From: Burkholderiales bacterium
GTDB taxonomy: Bacteria > Pseudomonadota > Gammaproteobacteria > Burkholderiales > Burkholderiaceae_C
Assembly: GCA_947508055.1 (NCBI GenBank)
Contig: CANNRR010000019.1
Location: 1 to 37,186 of the forward strand
DNA length: 37,186 nt
Direction: 5' to 3'
A program made the translations under genes and the position numbers. Every line of letters begins with the position of its first letter. Positions within the stretch are counted from its first letter, which is position 1. Of the stretch, positions 9,364 to 17,779 are shown piece after piece. Under the pieces are notes generated by a model. It had not been told where the DNA came from and did not search any database. It was given only the letters and a program-made list of their open reading frames with translations.

Positions 9364-9412
9364 ACTATAAATATCGTAGCTGTCTGCACATAGTGGACGC
9401 GCGCTACAGGCT
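9364..9412. repeat. Dispersed hairpin repeat between obgE and proB
   Basis: ACTAT, a 7-nt loop and GTAGC, followed by a tail ending AGGCTC. Over 50 positions it aligns without gaps to the copy at 16592 with about 32 identities, by hand count. It fills almost the whole intergenic space and ends 3 nt before the proB ATG, so it must form most of the proB leader. Confidence 0.6.
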
Positions 9413-9415
9413 CAT

Positions 9416-10552
9416 ATGGTAAATATTTCTAGCTCATCTGTCTTGCGTGATGCGCGTCGCGTGGTCGTCAAGGTGGGTTCCAGTCTGGTCACCAATGATG
9501 GCCGTGGACTAGACGAAGTGGCCATTGGCGAGTGGTGTCGCCAGATGGCCCACCTGATTCGCGATGGCCGTGAAGTCATCATGGTGTCCAGCGGCGCGAT
9601 TGCCGAAGGCATGAAGCGACTGGGCTGGACGGTGCGCCCGAAAGCCATTCAGGAACTGCAGGCCGCTGCTGCCGTCGGGCAGATGGGTCTTGCGCAAATG
9701 TACGAGACCAAGCTCAAACTCAATGGGCTTGGCAGCGCCCAAGTGTTGCTCACCCATGCCGACCTGGCTGACCGCGAACGCTACCTCAATGCCCGTTCGA
9801 CACTGCTCACGCTGCTCAAACTGGGTGTGGTGCCGGTGATCAACGAGAACGACACCGTGGTCAACGACGAAATCAAGTTCGGCGACAACGACACCTTGGG
9901 TGCATTGGTTGCCAATCTGGTCGAAGCCGATGCACTCATTATTCTGACCGATCAAAAGGGCCTTTTTACGGCCGACCCACGCAAGGACCCAGACGCCGAA
10001 TTTGTTCACGAAGCGCGTGCCGGTGATGTGGCGTTGGAAGCAATGGCGGGTGGCGCGGGTTCCAGTCTGGGTCGTGGCGGCATGATTACAAAGATACTGG
10101 CGGCCAAGCGCGCAGCTGGTTCTGGTGCATCTACTGTCATTGCCTGGGGGCGCGAGCCTGACGTGCTGATTCGCCTGTCCCAGGGCGAGTCCATTGGCAC
10201 CTTGCTGGTGGCGCAAACCCAGAAAAATCAAGCTCGCAAGCAATGGATGGCCGACCATCTGCAGTTGCGCGGGTCCGTGGTGGTTGACCTGGGCGCTGTT
10301 GTGAAAGTTCGCGATGAGGGTAAGAGCCTGCTGCCCATTGGCATGGTGCAGGTTGAAGGAGACTTCTCGCGCGGCGATGTGATCGCTGTGCGCGATGGGG
10401 CGGGTATTGAGATTGCCCGCGGGCTGGCGAATTATTCGAGCTCGGAAGCGCGCCTACTGTGCCGCAAGCCCTCCGCCGACATTGAGAAACTGCTGGGCTA
10501 TGCTGCTGAACCTGAAATGCTGCACCGGGATAACCTGGTGCTTGCCCGTTAG
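9416..10552 (+). CDS. proB: Glutamate 5-kinase
   Basis: A 378-residue enzyme for the first step of proline synthesis, ATP-dependent phosphorylation of glutamate. The N-terminal amino-acid-kinase domain shows '[15 protein letters not shown]' near 17, '[10 protein letters not shown]' near 59, '[20 protein letters not shown]' near 142 and '[15 protein letters not shown]' near 219. A C-terminal PUA domain (about 285-365) is present, as in E. coli ProB. The start codon lies only 3 nt beyond a hairpin repeat, which makes the ribosome-binding region unusual and no clear Shine-Dalgarno sequence is visible. Confidence 0.96.
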   Translation: MVNISSSSVLRDARRVVVKVGSSLVTNDGRGLDEVAIGEWCRQMAHLIRDGREVIMVSSGAIAEGMKRLGWTVRPKAIQELQAAAAVGQMGLAQMYETKLKLNGLGSAQVLLTHADLADRERYLNARSTLLTLLKLGVVPVINENDTVVNDEIKFGDNDTLGALVANLVEADALIILTDQKGLFTADPRKDPDAEFVHEARAGDVALEAMAGGAGSSLGRGGMITKILAAKRAAGSGASTVIAWGREPDVLIRLSQGESIGTLLVAQTQKNQARKQWMADHLQLRGSVVVDLGAVVKVRDEGKSLLPIGMVQVEGDFSRGDVIAVRDGAGIEIARGLANYSSSEARLLCRKPSADIEKLLGYAAEPEMLHRDNLVLAR

Positions 10553-10600
10553 CTGTACGTAGCCGTTACTTGGCGATTAGAACCCGCTTTTTCGGTGAAT

Positions 10601-11245
10601 CTAGCGTCCCGGTTCATGCCCCGGTTCCACGTTTGCATTTGTATTCGGGTCGGTCTCATACGACGCCCCCTGGGGCAATTCGATTCCCCCTTCGCTATGC
10701 ATGACATTGTGGAACTCGCTTCCTGTTTCCTGGGGGCGGTGACCATGGCGTAGAAAGCGATTGCGTTGCTCATTGCGCGGTAGGTAGCGGGAAAGCTCAG
10801 TCAGGGCCGTCTCATAGACGCCCCGTTTGAATTCAACCACAGCGTCCAGCGGCACCCAATAGTCGTTCCAACGCCAGGCGTCAAACTCGGGGTGGTCGGT
10901 GGCGCGCAGGTTTAAATCCCAGTCATGCCCCAGCAGTTTGAGCAAAAACCAGATTTGCTTCTGGCCTTTGTAGTGGCCGCGCGCATCGCGGCGAATGTAA
11001 CGATCCGGCACCTCGTAGCGCAACCAGTCTCGGGTACGGGCAACAATGCTGACGTGCTCTGCGAGGAGCCCCACTTCCTCGTGCAGTTCGCGGATCATGG
11101 CTTGCTCGGGGGTTTCTCCCCGGTCAATGCCACCCTGCGGAAACTGCCACGAATGGGTTCGTATGCGCTTGCCCCAAAATACCTGATTTCGCTGGTTGAG
11201 CAGGATGATACCGACGTTGGGCCGAAAGCCGTCCCGGTCGAGCAT
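10601..11245 (-). CDS. rppH: RNA pyrophosphohydrolase
   Basis: A 214-residue Nudix hydrolase that removes pyrophosphate from the 5' end of mRNAs and starts their decay. The N terminus '[17 protein letters not shown]' and '[19 protein letters not shown]' are typical, and the Nudix box continues '[11 protein letters not shown]' with the metal-binding glutamates in place. The region beyond about 160 is a longer, polar tail common in betaproteobacterial RppH. ATG 11245 is preferred over a TTG two codons upstream. It is divergent from proS across 91 nt and convergent with proB. Confidence 0.94.
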   Translation of the reverse strand: MLDRDGFRPNVGIILLNQRNQVFWGKRIRTHSWQFPQGGIDRGETPEQAMIRELHEEVGLLAEHVSIVARTRDWLRYEVPDRYIRRDARGHYKGQKQIWFLLKLLGHDWDLNLRATDHPEFDAWRWNDYWVPLDAVVEFKRGVYETALTELSRYLPRNEQRNRFLRHGHRPQETGSEFHNVMHSEGGIELPQGASYETDPNTNANVEPGHEPGR

Positions 11246-11336
11246 AATCAAACCCCAATTTTTAAACTTCGTTCATTATGCACAGCAAGCGCTGCGTATC
11301 AAGGGGCGGGGGCCAATGTAGTTCGCGAGTCACCCC

Positions 11337-13079
11337 ATGAAAGCATCCCATTTCCTGATTTCCACCCTGAAAGAAGCGCCAGCCGACGCCGAAGTGGCTA
11401 GCCACAAGCTGATGATGCGTGCTGGCATGATCAAAAAGCTGGGCGCGGGCATTTACACGTATATGCCCATGGGGTTGAGGGTTATTCGCAAGGTCGAGGC
11501 AATCGTTCGCGAGGAAATGAACCGCGCCGGCTCGGTGGAACTGACCATGCCGGTGATCCAGCCGGCTGAACTGTGGCAGGAAACTGGCCGCTTCACTACC
11601 AATGGACCGGAGTTGCTGCGCATCAAGGACCGCCATGGTCGTGATTACATCGTGCAGCCCACCAGTGAAGAAGTGATCACTGACATTGCACGCCAGGAAA
11701 TCAAGAGTTACAAGCAGTTGCCACTGAATTTGTACCAGATCCAGACCAAGTTTCGCGACGAGCGCCGCCCGCGTTTTGGCCTGATGCGTGGACGCGAATT
11801 CACAATGAAGGACGCGTACAGCTTTGATCGCGATCTGGAGGGGGCAAAAAAGAGCTACCAGATCATGAGCGACGCCTATCGCCGGATTTTTGACCGCTTC
11901 GGCCTGCGTTACCGGGCGGTCGCGGCCGATAGTGGCGCCATTGGAGGCGACATGACTGAAGAGTTCCAGGTCATTGCCGATACAGGCGAAGATGCCATCG
12001 TCTACTGCCCTAGCAGCGATTACGCAGCCAACATGGAAAAGGCCGAGGCGCTGGCGCCGGTCGGCCCCCGCAAGGTACCCGTCCAGGCGATGAGCCAGGT
12101 TCCAACCCCCGGAAAAAGCACTTGCGAAGACGTGGCCCTGTTGCTGGGGGTGCCGTTGTCCACCACTGTCAAGTCGCTGGTGCTGGCGACCGACACCAAG
12201 GACGACAAGGGCAATGTCACCAAGACCCAGGTGTGGCTGCTACTGCTGCGCGGCGACCACGACATGAACGAAATCAAGGTGGGCAAGTTGCCGGGACTGA
12301 ACGATTTCCGTTTTGCCACCGCCACAGAAATTGAAGACCACTTCGGCTGCAAGCCCGGCTATCTGGGCCCCATCGGGTTGAAAATGCCGCTGAAGATCGT
12401 TGCCGACCGCGAAGTGGCGGTCATGTCCGACTGGATTTGCGGTGCCAACGCCGAAGACTTTCACACCACCGGCGCCAATTGGGGTCGCGACCTGCCCGAG
12501 CCGGACTTGGTGGCCGACTTGCGCAATGTGGTGGCGGGCGATGCCTCGCCTGACGGCAAGGGCGTGTTGGCTATTGAGCGCGGTATCGAAATCGGTCAGG
12601 TGTTTGTGCTGGGCACCAAGTACAGCAAGGCCATGAACGCCACCTACCTAGACCCTAACGGCAAGCCCCAGCCGCTGGAAATGGGCTGCTACGGCATCGG
12701 CATCACCCGCCTACCTGCGGCCGCGATTGAGCAAAATCACGATGAGCGGGGAATCATCTGGCCGGACGCATTGGCACCCTTCACGGTAGTGCTGTGTCCT
12801 ATCAGTCCAGATCGTTTTCCTGACGTCAAAACTGCGGCGGACCAGTTGTATGCAGACCTGATGAAAGCCGGTGTGGATGTAATTTTGGATGACCGCTGCG
12901 AACGCCCTGGCGCCATGTTTGCCGATTGGGAACTGATTGGCGTGCCGCATCGCGTCACGATTGGGGACCGGGGTCTGAAAGAGGGCCAGGTCGAATACCA
13001 GCATCGCCGTGACACCGCTGCCACCAAAGTAGCGCTGGGCGAGGTGGCCGCGCTAATTCGTTCCAAACTGGTGGCATGA
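11337..13079 (+). CDS. proS: Prolyl-tRNA synthetase (bacterial type)
   Basis: A 580-residue class II aminoacyl-tRNA synthetase charging tRNA-Pro. It opens [20 protein letters not shown] and has motif 2 as '[20 protein letters not shown]' near 140. The YbaK-like editing insertion spans about 225-400 ('[18 protein letters not shown]'), motif 3 contains '[20 protein letters not shown]', and an anticodon-binding domain ends the protein. Length is as in E. coli. The stop codon overlaps the start of the transglycosylase gene (ATGA), implying coupled translation. Confidence 0.97.
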   Translation: MKASHFLISTLKEAPADAEVASHKLMMRAGMIKKLGAGIYTYMPMGLRVIRKVEAIVREEMNRAGSVELTMPVIQPAELWQETGRFTTNGPELLRIKDRHGRDYIVQPTSEEVITDIARQEIKSYKQLPLNLYQIQTKFRDERRPRFGLMRGREFTMKDAYSFDRDLEGAKKSYQIMSDAYRRIFDRFGLRYRAVAADSGAIGGDMTEEFQVIADTGEDAIVYCPSSDYAANMEKAEALAPVGPRKVPVQAMSQVPTPGKSTCEDVALLLGVPLSTTVKSLVLATDTKDDKGNVTKTQVWLLLLRGDHDMNEIKVGKLPGLNDFRFATATEIEDHFGCKPGYLGPIGLKMPLKIVADREVAVMSDWICGANAEDFHTTGANWGRDLPEPDLVADLRNVVAGDASPDGKGVLAIERGIEIGQVFVLGTKYSKAMNATYLDPNGKPQPLEMGCYGIGITRLPAAAIEQNHDERGIIWPDALAPFTVVLCPISPDRFPDVKTAADQLYADLMKAGVDVILDDRCERPGAMFADWELIGVPHRVTIGDRGLKEGQVEYQHRRDTAATKVALGEVAALIRSKLVA

Positions 13080-13732
13080 CGCCAGCGACGAGTCCGTTGG
13101 GCCTGCGCGCCACACGAAGAATCTGCCTCCTGCGCACGTTGATAGGGCTTGGATTGCTATCGATTCGAGAGCAATCCTGGGCTGGCGCGCAAATTGAGGA
13201 GCCCATAGCCGATGCTGTTCGAAACGCAATGCGTGCATCCGTGCATAGTGACGCACCACCAGAACCGGTCTTTCCAACTACAGAGTCGCGCTTGCACTAT
13301 TTGCGCTGGAAGATTGAGATGAACAAGCGGCTGATTAGTCGCAAAACCGACCTGCAAACTTTTTTGGAGAGAGACGAGTTTCTGCAGTCCGTTTGGTACA
13401 ACAGCAAACGCACGCGACTTGACGTGGATTTGGTCTTGGGATTGATTCAGGTTGAAAGCAATTTCCGAAAAAGAGCCATTAGCCCGGTGGGGGCCCGTGG
13501 CTATATGCAAGTCATGCCCTTTTGGATGCGCTTGCTGGGCGAAGGTGACGTTGCCAAGTTGTTCAACATGCAGACCAACCTGCGCTTTGGTTGCGTGATC
13601 CTGCGCCACTACCTCGACCGGGAGAATGGCGACCCGTTCATGGCGCTGGGCCGCTACAACGGCTCGCGTGGCAAGCCGCAGTACCCCGATGCGGTGTTTG
13701 CCAACAAGCGGCTGTGGGAGTTTGCTGGATAG
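13076..13732 (+). CDS. Lytic transglycosylase (SLT domain), probably periplasmic
   Basis: A 218-residue protein with a basic, hydrophobic N terminus ending near 'SWAGAQ', a likely signal peptide. The C-terminal SLT domain (about 115-215) carries the catalytic Glu in '[19 protein letters not shown]', followed by '[15 protein letters not shown]' and '[18 protein letters not shown]'. Such enzymes cleave peptidoglycan glycan strands with formation of 1,6-anhydro-muropeptides. It overlaps proS by 4 nt. The signal-peptide coding region contains an 8-bp inverted repeat (GGATTGCT/AGCAATCC, about 13150-13176). The exact transglycosylase family cannot be given. Confidence 0.88.
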   Translation: MTPATSPLGLRATRRICLLRTLIGLGLLSIREQSWAGAQIEEPIADAVRNAMRASVHSDAPPEPVFPTTESRLHYLRWKIEMNKRLISRKTDLQTFLERDEFLQSVWYNSKRTRLDVDLVLGLIQVESNFRKRAISPVGARGYMQVMPFWMRLLGEGDVAKLFNMQTNLRFGCVILRHYLDRENGDPFMALGRYNGSRGKPQYPDAVFANKRLWEFAG

Positions 13733-13762
13733 ACGCTACTGCGCTGCTGCGCCGCGTTTGAC

Positions 13763-14089
13763 TCAGGCGGTCGGAGCGCCCAGGGCTTTTTGCAACTCGC
13801 CGTTTTCGTACATCTCCATCATGATGTCGGACCCACCGATGAACTCGCCTTTGACGTAGAGCTGTGGAATGGTGGGCCAGTTGCTGTAATCCTTGATGCC
13901 GGCGCGGATGGCGTCGTCTTCCAGTACATTCACGGTCTTGATGGCTTTTGCGTCCACACCACATGCCTTCAGGATCTGGATGGCGCGGCCTGAAAAGCCG
14001 CACTGGGGGAAACTGGCGTTGCCCTTCATGAACAGCAAGACCTCATTGTTCTTGACCAACTCATCGATGCGTTGTTGTGTATCGCTCAT
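13763..14089 (-). CDS. grxD: Monothiol glutaredoxin Grx4 type
   Basis: A 108-residue monothiol glutaredoxin with the CGFS active site ('NASFPQCGFSGRAIQILKA') near 30, 'WPTIPQLYVKGEFIGGSDIM' for glutathione binding and a normal C terminus. These proteins bind a bridging [2Fe-2S] cluster with glutathione and serve iron-sulfur trafficking. In related bacteria it usually lies next to prmC-prfA-hemA. Here an ATPase gene and a small membrane-protein gene separate it from prmC. Confidence 0.95.
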   Translation of the reverse strand: MSDTQQRIDELVKNNEVLLFMKGNASFPQCGFSGRAIQILKACGVDAKAIKTVNVLEDDAIRAGIKDYSNWPTIPQLYVKGEFIGGSDIMMEMYENGELQKALGAPTA

Positions 14090-14270
14090 CGCAAAACTCC
14101 ATGTAATCAGGTCAAATCGACCCAGTGCTTTTCCTTAATCGCCATTATCCCAGACCTTGCTGGCAGTGCGGACAAGGTTCTCTGTGCTGCTGATTGATTG
14201 ATTTAGGTCATGTTGGGTTACCGCCTTCGGTGCCAGCATCGGCCCGTTGGCTATTTTTCCGTGTCTCACC

Positions 14271-16181
14271 ATGACAAAACCCGATATCGAACTCCCTCAC
14301 GATGTGCTGCTGAGTGACGATTTTGCGCACCATCACAGGCGCGCGTCGGGCGACTGGCCTGCACACGACACGGCGCCAGTTCCGCTTGATGGTGGCGCGG
14401 CTGTGATTACGCCCTTCCAAATGGGCGTGGCCCACAACCTCGACGAGTTGCAGGATGTGCTCGAGCAAAAAAGTTTTAGGGTACTACCTTTGGAGAGTAC
14501 AAGCTCGCTCGAAAAAGGCGCCGGTCATGCCTGCCTGGTCGCGGCTTTTCACGCCCGAACTCTTTACCCCATCGAGGATGCGGCCGAACTGGTGTCGCGC
14601 TTGGTCACGCAATTGTCGATGGATGCACACAGTCAAAGTGATGTGGGCCATGCCCTTCGGGTGGTCGATGTGCTCAGCCACGTACCAGTCGCCGTATTGA
14701 CCGATTTCGACCCACAATTGCAAGCCTTGCAGAGTCTACCGGCCGAAATGGCGGCGCGACTCAATGTGCTGCCGTTGATGCGAGAAGGCGAAGTTCTGAT
14801 GGTGGCCCTGGCTGAACCAGTCGATGCCGAGCAACAGCACCTGATCCGTTTCGTAACCCAATGCCGTGTGGTGGCCGTGCTGGCGACGGCCGACGATGTA
14901 CAGCACGCTCTGGTTCGCTGTTATGCCTCGCACAGCGATTCAGATGAACTGGAATCGTTGGCTATCAGTGAGATGGAGACTGGCTCGGAAGAAGAGGAGA
15001 TGCGCGTCTGGAGCGAGGCCGAACTACTGGCCCGACAGGCGCCCATCGTACGCTTGGTCAGTAACCTGCTGGCCGATGCCGTGAGCCGCCGCGCCTCAGA
15101 TATTCACATCCGTCCCGGTCAAAAGACGTTTGAGGTGCTGTTTCGTATCAACGGCACGCTGGTACCGGTGCGGCGACTGCGCCGGGCGTTGCTGCCTCCG
15201 GTGGTGGGGCGCATCAAGATTTTGGCCAGCATGAATAGCTCGGAGCACCGTTTGCCTCAAGATGGACGCATCCGTATCAACGAGAGCGGCGCAGGCATTG
15301 ATTTGCGTATTTCCATTATCCCGTCGCAGTTTGGCGAAAGTGTGGTGATACGGGTATTGGCACGCACGGCTGACATGCGCAGTCTGGACGCCATCGGGTT
15401 CGAGGCCGGTGATCTGGCGCGGCTGAGGGACTTGTTGCGGCGCAGCATGGGCATTGTGCTGGTTACGGGCCCGACCGGTTCGGGCAAGACCACCACGTTG
15501 TACGCTGCGCTGCAGGAGGTGGTGCGCCAGAACGTCAACATCATCACGGTGGAAGATCCCATTGAGTACGAACTGGAAAACGTGATCCAGATTCAGATCA
15601 ATCCAGTTATCGAATTCAGCTTCCCCAAGGCCCTGAGACACATCCTGCGGCACGACCCGGACGTGATTTTGATTGGCGAAATGCGCGACTATGAGACCGC
15701 CAAGATTGCGGTGGAAAGCGCGCTCACCGGACACTTGGTGTTTAGCACCTTGCACACCAATGATGCGCCTAGTGCCTTGGTGCGGCTGATTGAAATGGGG
15801 GTGGAGCCGTACCTCATTCGCTCGGCGGTGATTGGCGTGTTGGCGCAGCGTCTGGTGCGCACCAACTGCACCCATTGCCGCGAGGTGGAGCCGGTGGACA
15901 CGCTGATGCGAACCAATCTGGACATCGGACCGGAAGACGTTTTTTTGCACGGCAAAGGTTGCGACCGTTGCCACGGCACCGGTTTCTCGGGCCGCCAGGC
16001 GATTTACGAGTTGCTGGTGATGGACAAGCAACTCGCCGAACGTGTGGACGTGGGGGTCTCGGCAGACGTGTACCGCGACAGTGCCTTGGCCAGTCGCATG
16101 CACAGTCTGCCGGCCAATGGCATCAGGCTGGCGCGTACCGGGGTGGTGTCGTTGGCCGAAATTTATCGCGCCTGCATGTAG
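14271..16181 (+). CDS. Orphan GspE/PilB-family secretion ATPase
   Basis: A 636-residue ATPase of the type II secretion/type IV pilus extension family. A long N-terminal region holds an MshEN-like part (about 155-217). The ATPase core has 'RRASDIHIRPG' near 273, Walker A GPTGSGKT near 400-407, 'TVEDPIEYELENVIQIQIN', Walker B 'DPDVILIGEMRDYETA', the His box 'STLHTND', and a zinc site of two CxxC pairs (about 533/536 and 564/567). ATG 14271 is chosen over a TTG 24 nt upstream. No pseudopilin, platform or secretin gene is nearby, so its partner machine is encoded elsewhere. It is distinct from PilB at 416-2149. Confidence 0.9.
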   Translation: MTKPDIELPHDVLLSDDFAHHHRRASGDWPAHDTAPVPLDGGAAVITPFQMGVAHNLDELQDVLEQKSFRVLPLESTSSLEKGAGHACLVAAFHARTLYPIEDAAELVSRLVTQLSMDAHSQSDVGHALRVVDVLSHVPVAVLTDFDPQLQALQSLPAEMAARLNVLPLMREGEVLMVALAEPVDAEQQHLIRFVTQCRVVAVLATADDVQHALVRCYASHSDSDELESLAISEMETGSEEEEMRVWSEAELLARQAPIVRLVSNLLADAVSRRASDIHIRPGQKTFEVLFRINGTLVPVRRLRRALLPPVVGRIKILASMNSSEHRLPQDGRIRINESGAGIDLRISIIPSQFGESVVIRVLARTADMRSLDAIGFEAGDLARLRDLLRRSMGIVLVTGPTGSGKTTTLYAALQEVVRQNVNIITVEDPIEYELENVIQIQINPVIEFSFPKALRHILRHDPDVILIGEMRDYETAKIAVESALTGHLVFSTLHTNDAPSALVRLIEMGVEPYLIRSAVIGVLAQRLVRTNCTHCREVEPVDTLMRTNLDIGPEDVFLHGKGCDRCHGTGFSGRQAIYELLVMDKQLAERVDVGVSADVYRDSALASRMHSLPANGIRLARTGVVSLAEIYRACM

Positions 16182-16201
16182 CCGGGTCCCCGTTCAAGGA
16201 C

Positions 16202-16495
16202 CTACAGCAGGCCCGCCAACTGCGCTGCGGGCCTGACAACGCTGGCCCTTCCAAACATCAGGTGCTCGAGGATCGGCAGTGCCATGCACAGGAGGACGAA
16301 TGCCGGCAACTTGCTGGTGCCCCAACGGTCTTCATGCCATTCCTTTTCCAGCATGAACCACCAATCGGCTGAAGTCCACAAACGCAGCGCCTCGAGGAAA
16401 CCACCCCAGCCCCCAAAGATCAACCGCCCCAAAGCCAGATAGACAGGTAGGTTGATGATGACCAGAATGAACCATTGGGCGCTTTTAGGATTCAC
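16202..16495 (-). CDS. Small hypothetical membrane protein
   Basis: A 97-residue protein with two hydrophobic segments ('WFILVIINLPVYLALGRLIF' and 'LPAFVLLCMALPILEHLMF') around a polar, Trp-rich loop ('TSADWWFMLEKEWHEDRWG'). I do not recognise a family. The start is a GTG at 16495; the only later Met is inside the loop. A strong hairpin (16504-16521) lies immediately upstream. It is in line with prmC and is the next gene after it on the minus strand. Confidence 0.65.
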   Translation of the reverse strand: MNPKSAQWFILVIINLPVYLALGRLIFGGWGGFLEALRLWTSADWWFMLEKEWHEDRWGTSKLPAFVLLCMALPILEHLMFGRASVVRPAAQLAGLL

Positions 16496-16503
16496 GATGT
16501 ACA

Positions 16504-16521
16504 GACGAAGTTACCTTCGTC
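16504..16521 (-). promoter_or_regulatory. Hairpin just upstream of the 97-residue membrane-protein gene
   Basis: GACGAAG and CTTCGTC form a perfect 7-bp stem with a 4-nt loop, ending 8 nt before the GTG start codon on the minus strand. The only AAGG-like run is inside the stem. It could end transcription from prmC or hide the ribosome-binding site; no T run follows. Confidence 0.45.
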
Positions 16522-16591
16522 AGAGTAGGTGTTTTGCATCGTGCACCGGGGGCTGATGGGGGTGGTGCTGGGCATTATGGTGGATAATTTT

Positions 16592-16639
16592 GCTACCAAA
16601 ATTGTAGCTGGTTACCCATATTCTACGGGGGATGAAGGC
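16592..16639. repeat. Dispersed hairpin repeat overlapping the 3' end of prmC
   Basis: GCTAC, a 7-nt loop and GTAGC, followed by a tail containing CATATTCTACGGGGG (16617-16631). That 15-base core is identical in the ugpQ copy at 31909-31923. The tail covers the last prmC codons and the stop, and the hairpin lies just beyond the stop codon. Confidence 0.75.
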
Positions 16640-17574
16640 TGAATTGCGTTCAGACCCTTGGCTCCCGGCAGAAACAAAGACCAGCAGCCACCGCTGCAGC
16701 GTTCAATGCCCGCCAGGTCGCGGCGCGACTGCACGTCTTGCAGGCCGGCGGCAGTCAGCAGTGCGCGCACCGCGGCCGCCTGGTCGTAGCCGTGCTCCAG
16801 CAGCAACCAGCCACCGCTGCACAAGCGCGACGGTGCCTGCCCAATGATGGTGCGGATGTCGTCCAGACCATCGCTTCCGCTCGCCAGCGCAGACAGGGGC
16901 TCGTGGCACAGCGCCTCTAAGTGTGGGTCGGCGGCGGCTATGTAGGGCGGGTTGGACACGATGAGATCGAAGAGGCCTTGCAGGGCGGCCAGCCAGTTGC
17001 CGCGCACGAACGCGACCCCCAGACCCAAGCTGCGGGCATTGGCCTGGGCCACTGCCAGCGCGTCGGCGCTGACGTCCACCGCCGTCACCTGCCAGTGGGG
17101 TCGGCGGTGTTGCAGGGCGAGTGCAATGGCACCGCTGCCGGTGCCCAAGTCGACCACGCGTTGGTGCGCGTCCCCGTCGCCCAAGTCCAGTGCCCAGTCC
17201 ACCAGGGTCTCGGTGTCGTCGCGCGGGTCGAGAACGCGCGTGTCCACCTGCAGGGGCAGGCCGTAGAACTCCTTAGTCCCGGTGATGTATGCCATGGGCT
17301 CACCCTGAAGGCGGCGGCGCACGCAAGATTGAAGGGTAGACCAGATGGGTGCTGGCATCGCGTCGGTGTCGTGCGCCAGCAACCAGGCTCGATTCTGCGG
17401 GCCTTGTCCCAACGCGTATAGCGTCAACATCTGCATTTCCAGACGGCTCAGCCCCTGCGCCACCACCCAGGCGCAGCGCTGTTGGATCGTGGGGACGGTG
17501 GGGAAGATCAATTCACACTCCGCACCCATAGCATGTGGGCACACAGTGTGCGGCAAGGGCTGTGAGTAGGCCAA
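16612..17574 (-). CDS. prmC: Release-factor glutamine N5-methyltransferase
   Basis: A SAM-dependent methyltransferase that modifies the GGQ glutamine of release factors. It shows the helical N-terminal domain, 'YITGTKEFYGLPLQVD' near 95, motif I 'VVDLGTGSGAIALAL' near 140, and the catalytic 'NPPY' near 209 that binds the target glutamine. The ORF is 320 residues; an internal ATG at about 17529 may be the true start. The C terminus extends past the conserved end, and the last residues (SPVEYG) are encoded by a dispersed repeat. prfA and hemA, its usual neighbours, lie 11 kb away on the same strand, beyond the secretion/cyclase operon. Confidence 0.93.
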   Translation of the reverse strand: MAYSQPLPHTVCPHAMGAECELIFPTVPTIQQRCAWVVAQGLSRLEMQMLTLYALGQGPQNRAWLLAHDTDAMPAPIWSTLQSCVRRRLQGEPMAYITGTKEFYGLPLQVDTRVLDPRDDTETLVDWALDLGDGDAHQRVVDLGTGSGAIALALQHRRPHWQVTAVDVSADALAVAQANARSLGLGVAFVRGNWLAALQGLFDLIVSNPPYIAAADPHLEALCHEPLSALASGSDGLDDIRTIIGQAPSRLCSGGWLLLEHGYDQAAAVRALLTAAGLQDVQSRRDLAGIERCSGGCWSLFLPGAKGLNAIQPSSPVEYG

Positions 17575-17586
17575 AAGGGACAGGGC

Positions 17587-17739
17587 ATGAGAATCAGGAT
17601 GCCAAAATTGGTGCTAATAGGAGGCATGTTGGTGATGGTCCGGCCAAGCGGATGCTACGCTATTAAAGATTATGGCGAATTGGCTCGAGGCTTGTATACA
17701 CTATTGCCGACGTATGCAATGTTGACCTTAAATTTGTAG
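17587..17739 (+). CDS. Possible small ORF or gene remnant upstream of the secretion operon
   Basis: A 50-codon frame starting MRIRMPKLVLIGGMLVMV, with a basic-hydrophobic opening that could be a signal or lipoprotein leader (Cys at 23), then 'YAIKDYGELARGLYTLLPTY'. A purine-rich stretch precedes the ATG. It ends 40 nt before the transporter gene. The arrangement resembles the beginning of a larger secreted or membrane protein cut short, but I cannot name the family; it may also be chance. Confidence 0.3.
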   Translation: MRIRMPKLVLIGGMLVMVRPSGCYAIKDYGELARGLYTLLPTYAMLTLNL

Positions 17740-17779
17740 TTGCAGCCTTTTCAGCTCTCCATAGGGGTTTCGTAGATTT

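Noticed and set aside
13150-13176. 8-bp inverted repeat GGATTGCT/AGCAATCC in the transglycosylase signal-peptide region, considered as a repeat-family copy
   Set aside because: Loop length is 11 rather than 7 and the tail does not match; kept only as a note under the gene.
15096-16103. 335-codon minus-strand frame inside the orphan ATPase gene
   Set aside because: Fully antisense to a gene with all catalytic motifs; His/Gln/Arg-rich composition typical of a shadow frame.
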